A stretch of DNA of 64,000 nucleotides, from NCBI GenBank assembly GCA_032718565.1, contig JAVGVS010000453.1, positions 1 through 64,000 of the forward strand, in the 5' to 3' direction. The position numbers and the translations under genes are program-made. This document shows positions 28,009 to 40,134 of this stretch, one piece after another (the first letter of the stretch is position 1; every line of letters begins with the position of its first letter). The stretch is from Distichodus sexfasciatus. Lineage: Eukaryota; Chordata; Actinopteri; Characiformes; Distichodontidae. Below the pieces are notes generated by a model. It saw nothing but the letters and a program-made list of their open reading frames with translations, was not told the origin of the DNA and did no database searches.

Positions 28009-29400
28009 CACCTTCATCATATCTTTTATTTGAACACAGAAATACAGTAAGGTTTGAACTTCTTCATTAGATCTAACAGCCCAGCTTTAATAGTTGACCA
28101 TATTTACAGTACAAACCTCGTTAGTGAAGGAAGAGCGCGAAAACCAAACTAAAAGCCCCCCAAACAAATCGTCGTTCATTAATTATAACCGTGATAAAAC
28201 GTTCAATTAACTATGATCACAGCGCAATGAAGTTGATTCACTTTTTTTTTTTATGTTGGACGTCCAGAAATCATCTCCAGATGGACTGATACGTTTCACG
28301 ATCCTCATAATAAATTCGCTCTCTTTAAATAGCTTATGAAATATTACGACTATTCGGTTGTGCCCCAGTGTTGACGCGTTAATGGGCTGCAGTTGCACGT
28401 CGTGTCCTCTTGGTGGCAGTAGAGGTCTTGCTTGATGGAATTCAACAGTTTGTGGTCAGATAAAAATGTTTTCCGTATCAGCCTTTGTCCAGTCTGAAAT
28501 ATTTCCAGTTCCCACAAATCCGCTTGGCAACGTAAAATCAGCCAATGGTTAGAAAAGGGGAATTAAAAAACCCAAAAAAATTTAAATAAAAATTGGTTAA
28601 AGTTTCTAAACAGGAGGTGAAACGGTTTACGTTTGGGTTTGGACATGGGGTTAAAACCCTTTAACGGTCACACACCTTATAATTACAATCATAAAGACAC
28701 AAATCATTCCTCAATGAAAACCTCAAGTAAACTTGGTGGGTTTTCAACTCGATCTGTGACTGTGAGTTGCGTTAAAGCAGCCCGACGTCTTTATCATTTT
28801 TGAGCTCGACCCAACACTTCCAAAACGACTAGATCACTGTCCCAGTGCGCTTTAGATTCACTGACATCAATTAACTTTACGGAATGAAGTTTTACATAAT
28901 CTCCCTCCCTTCCTCCTCCGATGGGACGGCCCCCCCACCCCCGCCCGAGTTCACCTCGCTCCGGCCTGCCCCGTGTTTTATCAGCGGGGGCTCTGGCAGT
29001 TTAAAGCCTGCCCACTAATGACGCCATAATGGCCTTCTCTATCAAACCGCTGTTTGCCCAAAAAGACGCGGCGAGAGACCTGCTTCACGCGCCATTCCGC
29101 CCAAACCTGACAGGGAAGGGAAAGAGGCACCGTCCCGCCTTCCGTCCAGAACCATAAATTACGCAAGCAGGACTGGCTGAGTACCAGAGTGAGATTTACT
29201 GCAAACTGCAGACAGTCAAATGTTTTCACGCTCCGCTGATTTACTGTATCTTTCTGTATAAAACCAATTAGTGACCAACGCGGGGATAAATCGTTCCGAA
29301 TTTTTCAATATCCGTTCATGTTGGATGAATGAACCAGCCCTACTTACAAGTTCGATGCGACCTGTAGGTGCATTTTGTCCACCAAGTTAGTGACCGTTCA
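28009..29400. other. non-coding, mostly unique sequence; no gene seen
   Basis: No splice-bounded exon on either strand. The stretch around 28880-29200 is more GC-rich and non-repetitive. It could be a regulatory island, but nothing in it is diagnostic. Confidence 0.4.
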
Positions 29401-29411
29401 CTTTATTACGC

Positions 29412-29592
29412 GGGGCAGTTAGTGGTGTAACGGTTGGGCGTTCAACCCCGTGATCAGAAGGTCACCGGTTCGAATCCCAGTTACCACTGGGATGCTCACA
29501 AGCAAGGTACCGTCCCCAAGCGATACTGCCCAGTGTTAGCTGCCCACTGCTCCGTCACAGATGGGTCTAATGCAGGGGTCACATTTCGTTGC
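29412..29592 (+). mobile_element. tRNA-derived SINE, family A
   Basis: A-box-like AGTGGTGTAACGGTTGGGCG and B-box GGTTCGAATCCC mark the tRNA head. The body TACCACTGGGATGCTCAC and tail block TGCAGGGGTCACATTTCGTT are shared by all family A copies in this window. Confidence 0.8.
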
Positions 29593-29775
29593 ATTACATT
29601 AAATTTAGCAGAAGGTCTTATCCATTTTCCCCTAATTTCACAGACAGAGCAACTTAGGGTTAAGGGTCTTCTTCAGGAGCCCAATGACGGTGTGCTGGAG
29701 GTAGAATTTCAACCCACAACCAGTAGACCACCACCACTACCCCCATCAGGGCCAGTTTTGGTCCGCAGAATGCTT
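29593..29775 (-). mobile_element. tRNA-derived SINE, family B (inverted)
   Basis: Contains AACTTAGGGTTAAGGGTCTT, and toward the right end CAACCCACAACCAGTAGACC, which is the inverted tRNA head. Same family as 21.73-21.90 kb. Confidence 0.6.
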
Positions 29776-29802
29776 CTTGACTGGATTTTTTGAATAAGGG
29801 TT

Positions 29803-30093
29803 GACCGATTATTGGCTGGCCTGATTATCGGGGGTCGATATTAGCCATTCTCTTCTCAATGTGCCGTTTGCTTAACGCTGAATTAACGCTAATTAACGCT
29901 GAAGCCTTGTTGTCACTCACACCACACTCGCACACGAGCAGCATGAAGCGCCGAGAAGAAGATGAAGAGGAGAGTTTCGGCTGAGCTTGATGTTTGCAAA
30001 ATATAAATGTTTGATAATCTGTCCTGTTCACTAGTGATAACCGGTATCGATATCGGCCCCGAAGAACCAATATCAGTCGACACCCGCCCCAGG
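29803..30093. mobile_element. hAT-like TIR remnant with TATCGG-type ends
   Basis: The left end GGGTTGACCGATTATTGGC and the inverted right end (CCAATATCAGTCGACACCC) are imperfect inverted repeats with inner TATCGG words. No clear target duplication. Confidence 0.5.
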
Positions 30094-30099
30094 TATGAC

Positions 30100-32560
30100 G
30101 GGGAAAACCTGTTGGAAAGCACCCTAAAAGCGGCCCGGAAAACGCCCACCCTTATTGTAAACCTAACTGCGACGCTGATACTAAACTTTGAACGCCCACT
30201 AAAGCTGCCGCGTCTCATATACGCAACACACGCACCACAACACACGCCAAAAATTTGGCGTCACTAGCGTCGAGGGTGAGCCACAATCGAAATAATAGCA
30301 GCTCAACCGGGCGCCGGTCGTCAAGGACTGGAACTGACCGGGGGTCAGTATTGCAGAAAGTGACACTCAGATGACCGTGCAAATAAAACACGCACGCAGA
30401 TGAGTACGTTTGATGTGTGTAATCCAGACTTGCTTCTTAAACATTTTTGGACTGTGAACTGCAGTGTTTTTTAAAATATTTTTTTATATAAATTACTGAA
30501 GTACTGCACTGGTAGATCCACTGATTAATTAGTCATTAATCAATTCATAAATTCAATAAATAATTCGTCTGAACTGCCGCACCACAGCGAGTTCAGTTGA
30601 AACTCGGATCAGCGTTTCGCTTCAGAGGCTGTTAAAACCCTAGTTAAAAATGCTTTGCAGTGAAGTGTAGTCTAGACCTGATGAAAAAGCAGTCCGCAGG
30701 TTGTGTGTGTGTGTGTGTAAGAGAGTGATCTTGGAGATATCAGAGCTACACGGTCACGCTTCTGTGCTTTATCCGACCTGTTCCCGGACCTGTCTCGCAA
30801 CGCAAGACCTTTCGCGCTACTGCAACGTCCCACTTTGTCAGCGCCGTCCTAGGAACGGTTCACGGTGACCATCTGGAGTTTAAACGCTTAAAAGGAGTCC
30901 ACATGGGTTCTCTCTCTCTCTCTCTCTCTCTCTCTTGCTCTCTCTCCACACCGTCTGTTCTCGCAGTACAGCGGAGTTTCTTTGATTCGCTAAACGAGGG
31001 CAGCCATTAGGAGATACGCGATCCGTCTTATTCGGCTTAGATAAGTTTAGATTCGGGGCGGCGGCGGGGGCGTTGAGGTCCACCCGAGGTCGCTTGGAAG
31101 GTCAATTTTGAATAACGCACTAGGGCTCTGTCACGTTTTATATTTTTCCATCGAAGAATCAATTTTGACCAATAGGTCAATGAATCTTCCGACGGAGATG
31201 TTAATATTCGGCGCGTTCCACATTTGTGACCCTCCACGGGTCGCTTGTCGCAACGGAGGCTCGAGAAAATTGTTGCGCTGGGTAAATTTGATTTTTGGTT
31301 TTAGTGTTTTAAAACAGTGGAAGGTCTATATTGTAATTGTTGTGAATCATTTTCACTGAAAACTTCTTTCCATCCTAAAAACGTGCCTTTTTTGAGGCGA
31401 GGAATTCAATTCCAGCAGAATGTTAAAAGTTTGTGTTTTGACCGCTCTACTCCAATATTTACGGTAAATCCACTTGTTGACTAGCGTGAAGACATTCGAA
31501 TCCATCACGCCTCCCCGAGTTCAGTTAACCTAACGAGGTAGGCTATCCGTGGCTGTGAATGCATGAGGCTACCGTAAAATGAAGCCGCGACCGGACCGAA
31601 GCGCTCAGGAGTGCTATTTACAGTCAACTTCAAGGCAGATTTCTCCGCTTTCACTTTGAGCGTGACAGGAGAAACCCGACTTTGAATGCTGATATCTCAG
31701 TCATATGTCGTCCGAATCATTCGATATAGGTATCGCTTTTAAGCTTGATTTTGCCCTTTCATGAAAACATAACAACTCAATTTTGAAAATTTACGACAAG
31801 CGACCGGTTTTGCCGTGCAGAGTCACATATCCAAATTGACAATATCGGTATCGTATCGGACATAAAGAAGTGGTATCGTGACGTGTTTATTCGTATTTGG
31901 ATCATCATCCAAGATGGATGATGATGATGATGTTCTGTCAGACATAAGTCATGGGAAGCGAATTTTCCTTTTATATCAAGCGGCAAAAAACTTGCATGTG
32001 ATCCTGATATTTGCTACTGCTCATGATTATTGTGACTATAACGCGATAACGAATCTAAAACCATATATCCTGCACAAACCTCACCCTTACATGACAAAAC
32101 CAATACTATATCAAACCATCTATGTCTTCTTCTGACGTCTAAAATGTCACCTGCGGGCGAACGCGCAAACAGCCGTCCACATGTGCGCGTCTGTGTTTTT
32201 ACATCGCTCCTCTCGCCGTCTTCGATAAATACGCCAATGCCGGGCGGCAGAAGCTCATTTCTTGCATGGCAGCCTCGGTTAACCACACATCTATAAAGCC
32301 ACCCCGCGTCGTGCCGTAATCCAATAGCGGCGCAGCGCGCGGGTGACAAATGATACGATGATGGGAGTCATTGGGTGGTGTAATAACATTCCAAAGCTGC
32401 CTGTTTGACAGAGCTCATTACAGGCTGGCTGATCTCACATCAGTCCTCCAAGGCCACGGCAATCGCTTTCCCTCGGTTACTCTCACCTTGATATATTTGT
32501 TAAGGCCTGTGCCAAGTCAATGTACGTCAGTCCTCGTTAGCGATCTAATAATATAAACTA
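30100..32560. other. non-coding sequence, decayed repeats, (CT)n run; no gene seen
   Basis: A (CT)n tract lies at about 30908-30946 and a (TG)n run near 30704. Text with TATCGG/TATCGTATC near 31720-31860 looks like transposon ends. ATG-ATG-ATG repeats lie at 31915-31932. Unique GC-richer text at 32120-32350 lacks splice-bounded coding. Confidence 0.4.
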
Positions 32561-32935
32561 GGGCTGCAACTAACGATTATTTTGTTCATCGATTAATCTG
32601 CCGATTTTTTTTCCCCCAATTAATCGATTCTTATTTATTTCATTTCCAGCAGTTTTTAATGAAACGAACTGTCCGTTTCTATTTTTCTCTATATTGATTT
32701 TTTTATCCTCTAACATTATAAAATGTTAGAGGGTAAAACATTATTTTATCCTCTAACATTATAAAATATTTCTTCATTGGAAATGAAGGAATATTGACGT
32801 TTCGGCCACTTTTAGCCAATTTGGACTCATTTTGGCCTATAACTCATTTTTGACTCATTTCTGGGAGAGAACTACATTTTTGCGCAAGACGGCGTTCCAC
32901 ATGACGCGGTGGACACCCGTCGGAATGTTAGTGTT
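32561..32935. mobile_element. hAT-like MITE remnant
   Basis: Starts TAGGGCTGCAACTAACGATT with GATTAATC words, the same terminus as the 6356 element. It runs into the shared AATTTGGACTCATTTTGGCC and GAGAGAACTACATTTTTGCG blocks. The right terminus is lost. A 17-base hairpin with one mismatch (32701-32738) is repeated in part at 32744-32766. Confidence 0.65.
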
Positions 32936-32949
32936 GGTGGTAAGATACA

Positions 32950-33850
32950 GCTGGGTTTGAACCTGTGGTGAAATGAATCACCTAATCGATGCATCGCGAT
33001 GTGGACACGGATGATTCTGCAGCGATGCAGTGGCAGACCATAATCGATTCAATCATAACGACGTTGCTTGTTGATTTTCTGGCTGCGGCACAAAAATTCA
33101 AGTTGACAAGAACATCCTGGTAGTAATCGCGCCTTCCATTCGTGGTCGGTCAACTTGGGTTTCGAGGGCTTAAGCTGGAAGTGACGACATGCGTGCCTCG
33201 GTTTCTCGGACACCCGACCAAATATCTCGGAGTAAGCGCAGAGGACCCCAAGTCCAGAATCCAAGATGGATGCTCAGTGCAAAGACTAATAAATATTGTG
33301 ATTTTTTAAAAACATTTTTTAGCTGTTTAGTGTTGTTTGTGTCTAACTTTTTCAGCTCTGTACGTAATACAGCGTTGTTGTAGTCAATAGACGTGTTGCT
33401 ACGGTGACGTCATACGTGAAATACCGCGTTATGTGTCATTTATCAAGTGGCGATGCTAAATTGGCTGGTCGACGTAGCTAAAAACAAACGACTAGCCTGG
33501 TTAGCCAAACTCGAGACGGAAAATTGGGATAAAAAGTGTACGTGTTCGCGTTAATAAAGCCTAGCCTCTTCTATCCAAGTTCAACTCTCCTGTGGCAAAT
33601 GGAACGCATCCAACTTGGTTTTCACTAGTTTTTTTTTTTTTTTTTTAGCAGATGTGACGTAATCTTGTCAACTTAATCTCTGACCCAAAGACAAATGGAA
33701 CGCACCATTACTATGGCTGGCCCGATCTGCATGCGATTTGAAGCAATGTAGAAAAACTGATGCGATGCATCGAGATATTGTATCGTATCGAATCATTGAC
33801 CTGATAATCGTAGTGGAAATCAAATTGTGAGACCAGTGAAGGTTCACACC
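32950..33850. mobile_element. hAT-like TIR element remnant with GATGCATCG words
   Basis: The left part carries TAATCGATGCATCGCGATG. The right part carries GCGATGCATCGAGATATTGT and ends in GTGAAGGTTCACACCTC, which is partly inverted against GGTTTGAACCTGTGGTG at the left. The interior is not coding. Confidence 0.45.
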
Positions 33851-33959
33851 TCTACTTAGTGGTGCTTTTACCAGTTAGGGATTCGAACCTGTGACCCTCT
33901 GATCACAAGAGCCTGACTGACGTAGGAGTTTTTTTTATCACTGATCCCAGTTTTAATAT

Positions 33960-34370
33960 TTGAAGTATTTTTTTTTTGTGTGCTGGCAGCGCCGCTTTTT
34001 TAATACAAATCCTATGAGCTTCAGCGTTCCGAGCACTAAGAGCCTTCAGCGGTGAAAACAAAAACGCCGGTGGAGACGTTTCTTTGGCGCAAACGCTTAG
34101 ACATTGAAATCCGTTCAACTTTTAGAACAGCTCTGGGCTCGACGATGTCACTTCTCTCTTGCTAGCCAATCAGAATCAGGGAAAGGGGACGGGTCATACA
34201 CTGTCAAGAACTCACCAACGGTAAAGATGATCTCTTTCATGTCGGCTAAACTACCGATCTCAAACGAACACCTTATAATGTTTACATGAAATAGGAACCA
34301 ACGTGGAAGTGCCCAACAACAAGCGCTAAGAGAAGCGCCCTGGAAGTGAGGTTTTGATCGGCACAAAAAA
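33960..34370. repeat. dispersed repeat shared with 23.78-24.0 kb and 62.48-62.70 kb
   Basis: CAACTTTTAGAACAGC and GGCTCGACGATGTCACTTCT match 23935-23975. GTCGGCTAAACTACCGATCTC and the following AATGTTTACATGAAAT match 62548-62600. All copies are in the same orientation. Confidence 0.7.
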
Positions 34371-34551
34371 TGCGACACAGGCCCTAATATGATGTAATGA
34401 TAAGTTTGTTACTGCCACCTGTCTGGGATTTGAACCAGCGACCCTCTGATTGCGCATTCAACTTTACACTCACGCAGCTCCATTGGTTGGAATTGATTCA
34501 TGAAGCCTTATGGTCCTCCACGTGGTTCTTGCCCTAAGACGTTCCCCTAAG

Positions 34552-34990
34552 ACTGATACGTTCCCCTATTACAGGGTCAGTACACCTGGAACTGTTTGAG
34601 GTTAAAGTCATGCTCACATGCCCAATGGTGGTAGTTGTAGAGGTAGAGAAGACCTGGATTCGACCCTACAACCTCCTGGACCCTTTACACCTGGAACTGC
34701 TAGGGGTTAAGAGTCATGGTCAGGGACCCGGTGGTTGTAGTTTTAGGGGTAGAGCAGACCTGGATTCGACTCTGCAACCTCTTGGACCCTTAACACCTGG
34801 AACTGCTTGGGGTTAAGGGGCATGCTCAGGGGCCCAGTGGTTGCAAACCTACAACCGTTTGGACCTTTAACCCCTGGAATTGCTTGGTGTTAAGGGTCAT
34901 GCTCAGGGGCCCAGTGGTTGTAGGGTTGAATCCAGGACCATACTACCTCTAAAACTACCACCATTGGGGCCTCTGGACGTGAGTTCTTCA
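34552..34990 (-). repeat. SINE-B-derived tandem repeat, array 1
   Basis: Units of roughly 100-115 bp carry CACCTGGAACTGCTTGGGG, GTTAAGGGTCATGCTCAGG and GACCTGGATTCGACCCTACA. The last word is the inverted tRNA-like B-box region of SINE family B, so the array arose by tandem amplification of a SINE segment. About 4 units. Confidence 0.75.
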
Positions 34991-34999
34991 GATAATTTC

Positions 35000-36300
35000 G
35001 AATCCCTTTACTTCCATTCTGAATTCGTTGATGTGATCGATTCACTTTTAAAGGACCGAGATGCAGTATTCAGACTCTATTCAGTAGCGTCACTTGTGAG
35101 AAACTCCTTGTCTCATGCAACTAAACAGAAGGCATGATTTTTTTTAATGCTAAAGTAAAATGAAATGATTGCCGGATAAAAAAAATCTGCTTCTGTGCCT
35201 TTGTGTACTGCTCGCTGAGTGTCACGGGAGGCGCATAATGTCTGCGTTCTGATTTGGGTAGCTCAGTCATGGTGCTTTTGCCAAGCGACGCTTCTTCCAG
35301 GGCAGGTGTTTTGCCCCGGAAAAGGATTCCACCCCGCACATTAGCCCGTGTATTAACTAAGGATAACGTCTCCATTAAGTTGCCGCCAGTTTCACAAACG
35401 TTGCCTTGTCATTTCCCAGCACTGCCCACCGAATGCGTGTAACCGAAAATACAATTACACCGCGGCTAAATATTCAATTAATGCTATTAACAAGGGAGGG
35501 GGGAGAAAGCCTTCATTACGACATAATCGATTTCGTCAATACAGCTCCGGTTGCCATGTCATTTCCACCCAAACGCAGGTGTTCCGGCTAATGGATAAAA
35601 GGGTTTTTTTTTTGCTGCAGAGCTGAGGCAACCTAGTGAACGGATGCTGAAAGCCATACTTGGATGCCAGGTAGCGCACTAATAGAGTGGCCTATTGCTA
35701 CGGAAGTGCAGTTAAAAAGCAATTACAGCCAGTTTATAGCGCTGCCCGCACAATAGCCACAGGGCAGTAAAGCGCGTTAGCGTGCTAGCGCGGGCCCTCG
35801 CTTCCTGCTCGTTTGCTCACGTCGGTGCTTTGTGCAGAAACTGCAGGCGGCCTGGGCAGCGGGGAGGGGAGGAGAGGCTTTCGGGTGAGCTGGACCATGG
35901 TTACGGCCCATCTGTAGTGATGAGAGGAAGACGGCTGGATGGACGGGGGAGTGGTAATAAACGGGAACGAGGGAGAGGGAGAGAGAGCGTTGGATGCAAA
36001 TGGAGATGGAGAGAAATAGCCTCAGTGTTGAATCAGCACAGCAAGAGTTGAATTAATACCAGCAGGGTTTGTTTGAATCCAGATCTGCTGTGTTGCACTG
36101 CTACTGTGTGTTACACGTCCGTAGCAGTAAAACACACTACCACGTCATGGCACAGCTGTGTTGGGAATGAAGCTCCATCCAATAACAGCAGCTCTGCTGG
36201 ACAGTAGTGAAGTGGAGGGAGAACAACAGATGGCTCACATTCTGAAATTCTACAATGTGATCACGTCAGGTTTACATAATAAAGCTTATCCTGAGAGATT
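35000..36300. other. non-repetitive non-coding island between two SINE-derived arrays
   Basis: No exon supported. The part at about 35320-35800 is free of repeats and rich in homeodomain-like TAAT words (TATTCAATTAATGC, AAAAAGCAATTACAGC). It is a candidate regulatory element, by inference only. A GA-rich stretch lies at 35930-36010. Confidence 0.35.
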
Positions 36301-36850
36301 TACTGATACGTTCCCCTGCTACAGGGTCAGTACACCTGGAACTGCTTGAGGTTAAAGGTCATGCTCATGGGCCCGGTGGTTGTAGTTTTAGGGGTTGGGA
36401 AGACCTGGATTCGACCCTACAACCTCTTGGACCCTTAACACCTGGAACTGCTTGGGGTTAAGGGTCATGCTCAGGGGCCCAGTGGTTAAAGGGTTGAATC
36501 CAGGACCATACTACCTCTGAAACTACCACCATTGGGGCCTCTGGATTCAAACCTACAACCTTTTGGACCCTTAACCCCTGGAATTGCTTGGTGTTAAGGG
36601 TCATGCTCACATGCCCAATGCTGGTAGTTTTAGGGGTAGGGTAGACCTAGATTCAACCCTACAACCTCCTGGACCCTTAACACCTGGAACTGCTAAGGGG
36701 TTAAGGGTCATACTTAGTGACCCAATGGTGGAAGTTTTAAAGGTAGAGAAGACCTGGATTCGACCCTACAACCTCTTGGAGCCTTTACACCTGGAACTGC
36801 TTGGGATTAAGGGTCATTCTCAGGGTCATTATCAGAGATTGTTATCCAGA
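36301..36850 (-). repeat. SINE-B-derived tandem repeat, array 2
   Basis: Same unit and same left junction (TGATACGTTCCCCT, then CAGGGTCAGTACACCTGGAA) as array 1, 1.75 kb upstream in the same orientation. About 5 units. Grades into a normal SINE-B body at 36840-36970. Confidence 0.75.
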
Positions 36851-36970
36851 GCAACTTTTATTTCCTGATTACAGAGACATTCCCCTGGGGCAACTTGGGG
36901 CCAAGGGTCTTGCTCAAGGGTCCCGTGGTGGTAGTGCTGGCTTTGAACCTACGTCCTCTTAGACACCACC
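36840..36970 (-). mobile_element. tRNA-derived SINE, family B (inverted)
   Basis: Contains GGGCAACTTGGGGCCAAGGG and TTTGAACCTACGTCCTCTTA followed by ACACCACCAG, the inverted tRNA head. Confidence 0.6.
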
Positions 36971-38095
36971 AGAGTATTTGATTTTAAGAAAACTTTTGCA
37001 AGTATAAAGTACTAAGTTAGGGTTAGCCGTGGCACAGGAAAAGCCTGCATTAGTGACCATAAGACTGGGGGTTCAAATCCCGGGGGAACCTAAAGTACCA
37101 CCTGTGGTGGGCTGCTGAGCACGAAATCGGCCGAATACGGAGGCACTGTTGGTGCTACACAGACTCAAAAGGATAAAAATATGGTTTGGTCTAAATCTAC
37201 AGCAAGGAAACGCTTGCCCAAGGGCTGGTCATTTTTATAGGTAGCTACACTACAGCCACATTGTAATCGATTCTTCGTTTTGGTAAAACTATGGGGCATC
37301 ATATAGGTACCCCAAATAAAATCCTTCAATCCCTGTAAATAGTTGTCCGTTGCAGCCCCTGTCTCTTAATAACGCCTCGCGCCGTCTGTGGTTTAGGAGT
37401 AAAAACACACAGTGAAAAATCGCTCCCGACGCCTACTCTCCCCAAAGCATACAAACTCACACTCAATATTTCAGAGGGCAAGCGGAGACTAACGGCTTGT
37501 TTTCGCACCCGGAGCTGCGGCGCGACTGTCTTTGCAAAAAAAAAAAAACTTCACAGACCCGAGCACGGAAGGGTAATGAGGTTTAATTAGCAGTCAGAAT
37601 CTCATCTGCCGCTCGGCTACAGCATATGCTGCTGGAGACTCTGATCTCTCCAAGCTGCTCCCACAAGAAAGCCTTCTCTCTCTCTCTCTCTTTACGTTTC
37701 TGTAAACTCGGTAACGCTTTCTAAAGCGCCTGCCGTTCGACGCGTACCAATTAATTAGCGGTCACTGACTAAAATACGTTTCAAATATTTACCTACGACT
37801 TCTAGGCAGGCGGCGGTGATGAAAGCGCTGCAGAACTGTTGCCCGACTTCATACGTTGCAGAGCGGCGTACAAAACCCACAAACTTGTTTTATGAAGTGC
37901 TTTTAAAGACGTTCACACTTTTACATGTAAAATATTTAGCGTAAATCTCAGGATTTACCTGTGATTTACGCTGCAAACCGGCAGCTTGGAGCACTTTGGT
38001 GATGCCGACTGATGTTTCTTTACTGCAAATCATTTGGAGAACTGACCTGAAAAAAAGCTCTTCTTGTACAGTTCATGCTTGACTGAGTCGGAATG
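36971..38095. other. non-coding sequence; possible regulatory island, no gene seen
   Basis: A tRNA-like B-box fragment occurs near 37070. The 37360-37740 part is non-repetitive and includes GAGGTTTAATTAGCAGTCAG. A (CT)n run lies at 37676-37692. No exon. Confidence 0.35.
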
Positions 38096-38097
38096 AG

Positions 38098-38415
38098 TGT
38101 ATAGAAGAGAGAGAGAGAAAGAGAGGAATGAGGCGGGGAGAGGGAGTCCGAGAGCAAGGGAGGAAGAGGGAGAGAGCAAGAGAGGGAGGGAAGGATGGAG
38201 AGTTGAAGAGCAAGTCAAAGAGGGAGAGAGAGAGACACAGAGAGAAAGATTGGGGGACAGAGGGGGATAAAATGAGTGACAGGAAAGGGGTGGATCGGGG
38301 GAGAGAGAGTTGGGGGGAGATGGAGAGAGAGTGGATAGGATGGTGACGGAGAAGGAGAGAGAAAGAGGGAGGGAGGGATGGAAGGATGGAGGGATAGAGG
38401 GAGGGAGGAGGCGAA
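38098..38415 (+). repeat. polypurine (GA-rich) tract, about 315 bp
   Basis: Almost only A and G on the plus strand, with GAGAGGGAGGG words. The ORFs in it are low-complexity artefacts. Confidence 0.9.
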
Positions 38416-38663
38416 GAAAAGGATTCAATAAGTTTCCCTCAGGTGTGAAAAGCTGCTATTGGGAAACTGACCTGCAACTGCTGTGTGTGTGTGTGTGTGT
38501 GTATGTGTGTGTGTAACGTCAGTGATGAGATGGCGTCGAAGCGTGAAAGTGTGTTAACAGGCTGGTGAAAACCTCCGCTACTAGCACACACACACACACA
38601 CACACCTTAACAACCCTGGCTGGGGCTGTTCTTCCATTCCAGGCCAGATTGTAAGGTCCTGTA

Positions 38664-39468
38664 TAGGGATGCGCAATAATTTCGGAATTGGCATTGGACC
38701 GATGCTTAGATTTGCCCGATATTTTCAGCCGATATTTTGTGACGCATTTATTTTACGTTGGAAAGGTAGCGCTTGTGCCAGGCATGTCCAAAGCCCGAGG
38801 TGGGGTTTTACACGGCCTGCGCCTTCTGTCTTAAAACGTGTGGCGTTACTTTGGCAAAATTCTGAGCACACAGTGGAACATTCGCGAGCGAAATCTCTTG
38901 TCTTTTCGCGCTCGACTCTGCCTGCACACCCTTTTTTTTTTGTAAACTAAGTAAATTGTGTGTTTGCTTCACTTAGCGAATGTGAGCTCTCACATGGGCC
39001 GTGTCTCGAACCGCATACTTCCGCACTTAATAGTGTGGTAGGTAAGGCCCTCTTATCATACTTTTCTATGCGGTAGTATGCATCTCAGGAAATAGCCGAG
39101 CTTGTAGCTTAACGGCTCTCGACGTACTAGGTAGTGCACATGCAGTGTCACGCGCCCTACTCGTCATGGTGCACCACATAGGGAGGGAAGTGACTTCTTC
39201 TTAAAATGCTGTGCACTACACTTGAAATGCTCCGCCCTCGCTCGACGCTCACTTGATTTGGCGCTGTGGTAGTAATGTCAGAGTTATGGCACTAAATTCT
39301 GAGCGCACAGTGGAACTTTGGCCAACAAAATGTCTTTACGCACTCAACTCTCCCTTTGTTCGCACTTCATTCTGCCGCACTCATTTATCGGTGTCGGTAT
39401 CAGCAGATGTAAGCACGAAAATATCGGATATCACCATTGGCCAATACTTCCCATATCGTGCATCCCTA
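38664..39468. mobile_element. hAT-like TIR element with 8-bp target duplication
   Basis: The ends are TAGGGATGCGCAATAATTTC and the inverted CCATATCGTGCATCCCTA. The flanks are GTCCTGTA and GTCCTGTT, one mismatch in eight. The interior (about 38970-39230) matches the 9.24-9.56 kb repeat in inverse orientation. 805 bp, no transposase ORF. Confidence 0.8.
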
Positions 39469-39599
39469 GTCCTGTTTGGCAAAAAAGCCAGGGCATGCTT
39501 CGAATTAAGATGATTAAAGTTAGGGGTGTGTGTGCGTGTGCGTGTGCGTGCATACCAGTCATTCAGAACGGCACGTTCAGAACGGTCCTTGTCTAATAA

Positions 39600-39940
39600 A
39601 AAACACAACAGCTCTCTGCATTTGGATACCTTGAATCAACATGTCTCCGACAGAGTGCCTGCGAGTGCTTAGCTAAACAACATTACCCACAATCCCCAGG
39701 GCGGCGGTGCCGGCGGGCACACGCAACAACTTGATTTACCGGTCTGGCTGCAAACCGCTGGCACTCGGGCCAACTGCTCCCTAATGCGCTTCACGTTAAT
39801 TAAACTGCAGCAGATTCCCGGTTCCAACCTTCTCGTCACACGGATAAACCCCGCACCACGTCTTCGTCACGCCGGACGCTTAATCGCTCTTGTCCCCTGA
39901 TTAAGGGCGTTTTCGGACCTGGAGTGCGACCAGCATTATC
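39600..39940. other. non-repetitive non-coding stretch
   Basis: No exon seen. Contains ATCCCCAGGGCGGCGG and CACGTTAATTAAACTGCAGC words. A candidate conserved element by appearance only. Confidence 0.3.
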
Positions 39941-39962
39941 TCTCTCCCTCCCACACACACTC

Positions 39963-40083
39963 ACACACTCTCACACAAAATGTGACCTCTGCATCGGACC
40001 CCGTCTGTGAAGGAGTAGTGGGCAGTGTCTGAGAAACAGTGCTTGGCGGTACCTTGCTCACGAGTACCTCAGTGGGAGTTGAT
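39963..40083 (-). mobile_element. SINE family A fragment (inverted)
   Basis: Contains AATGTGACCTCTGCAT, GTGAAGGAGTAGTGGGCAGT and ACCTTGCTCACGAGTACCTC, the inverted body and tail of family A. Confidence 0.75.
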
Positions 40084-40099
40084 CCGGTGCGGGCATAAA

Positions 40100-40134
<35 letters not shown>

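Noticed and set aside
29412..29592. Genuine tRNA gene from A- and B-box-like words
   Set aside because: The same head recurs many times with a common non-tRNA body and tail, and does not fold into a full cloverleaf by eye. It is a SINE.
32014..32349. Minus-strand 111-codon ORF as an upstream LHFPL exon
   Set aside because: No membrane helix pattern and no LHFPL motif.
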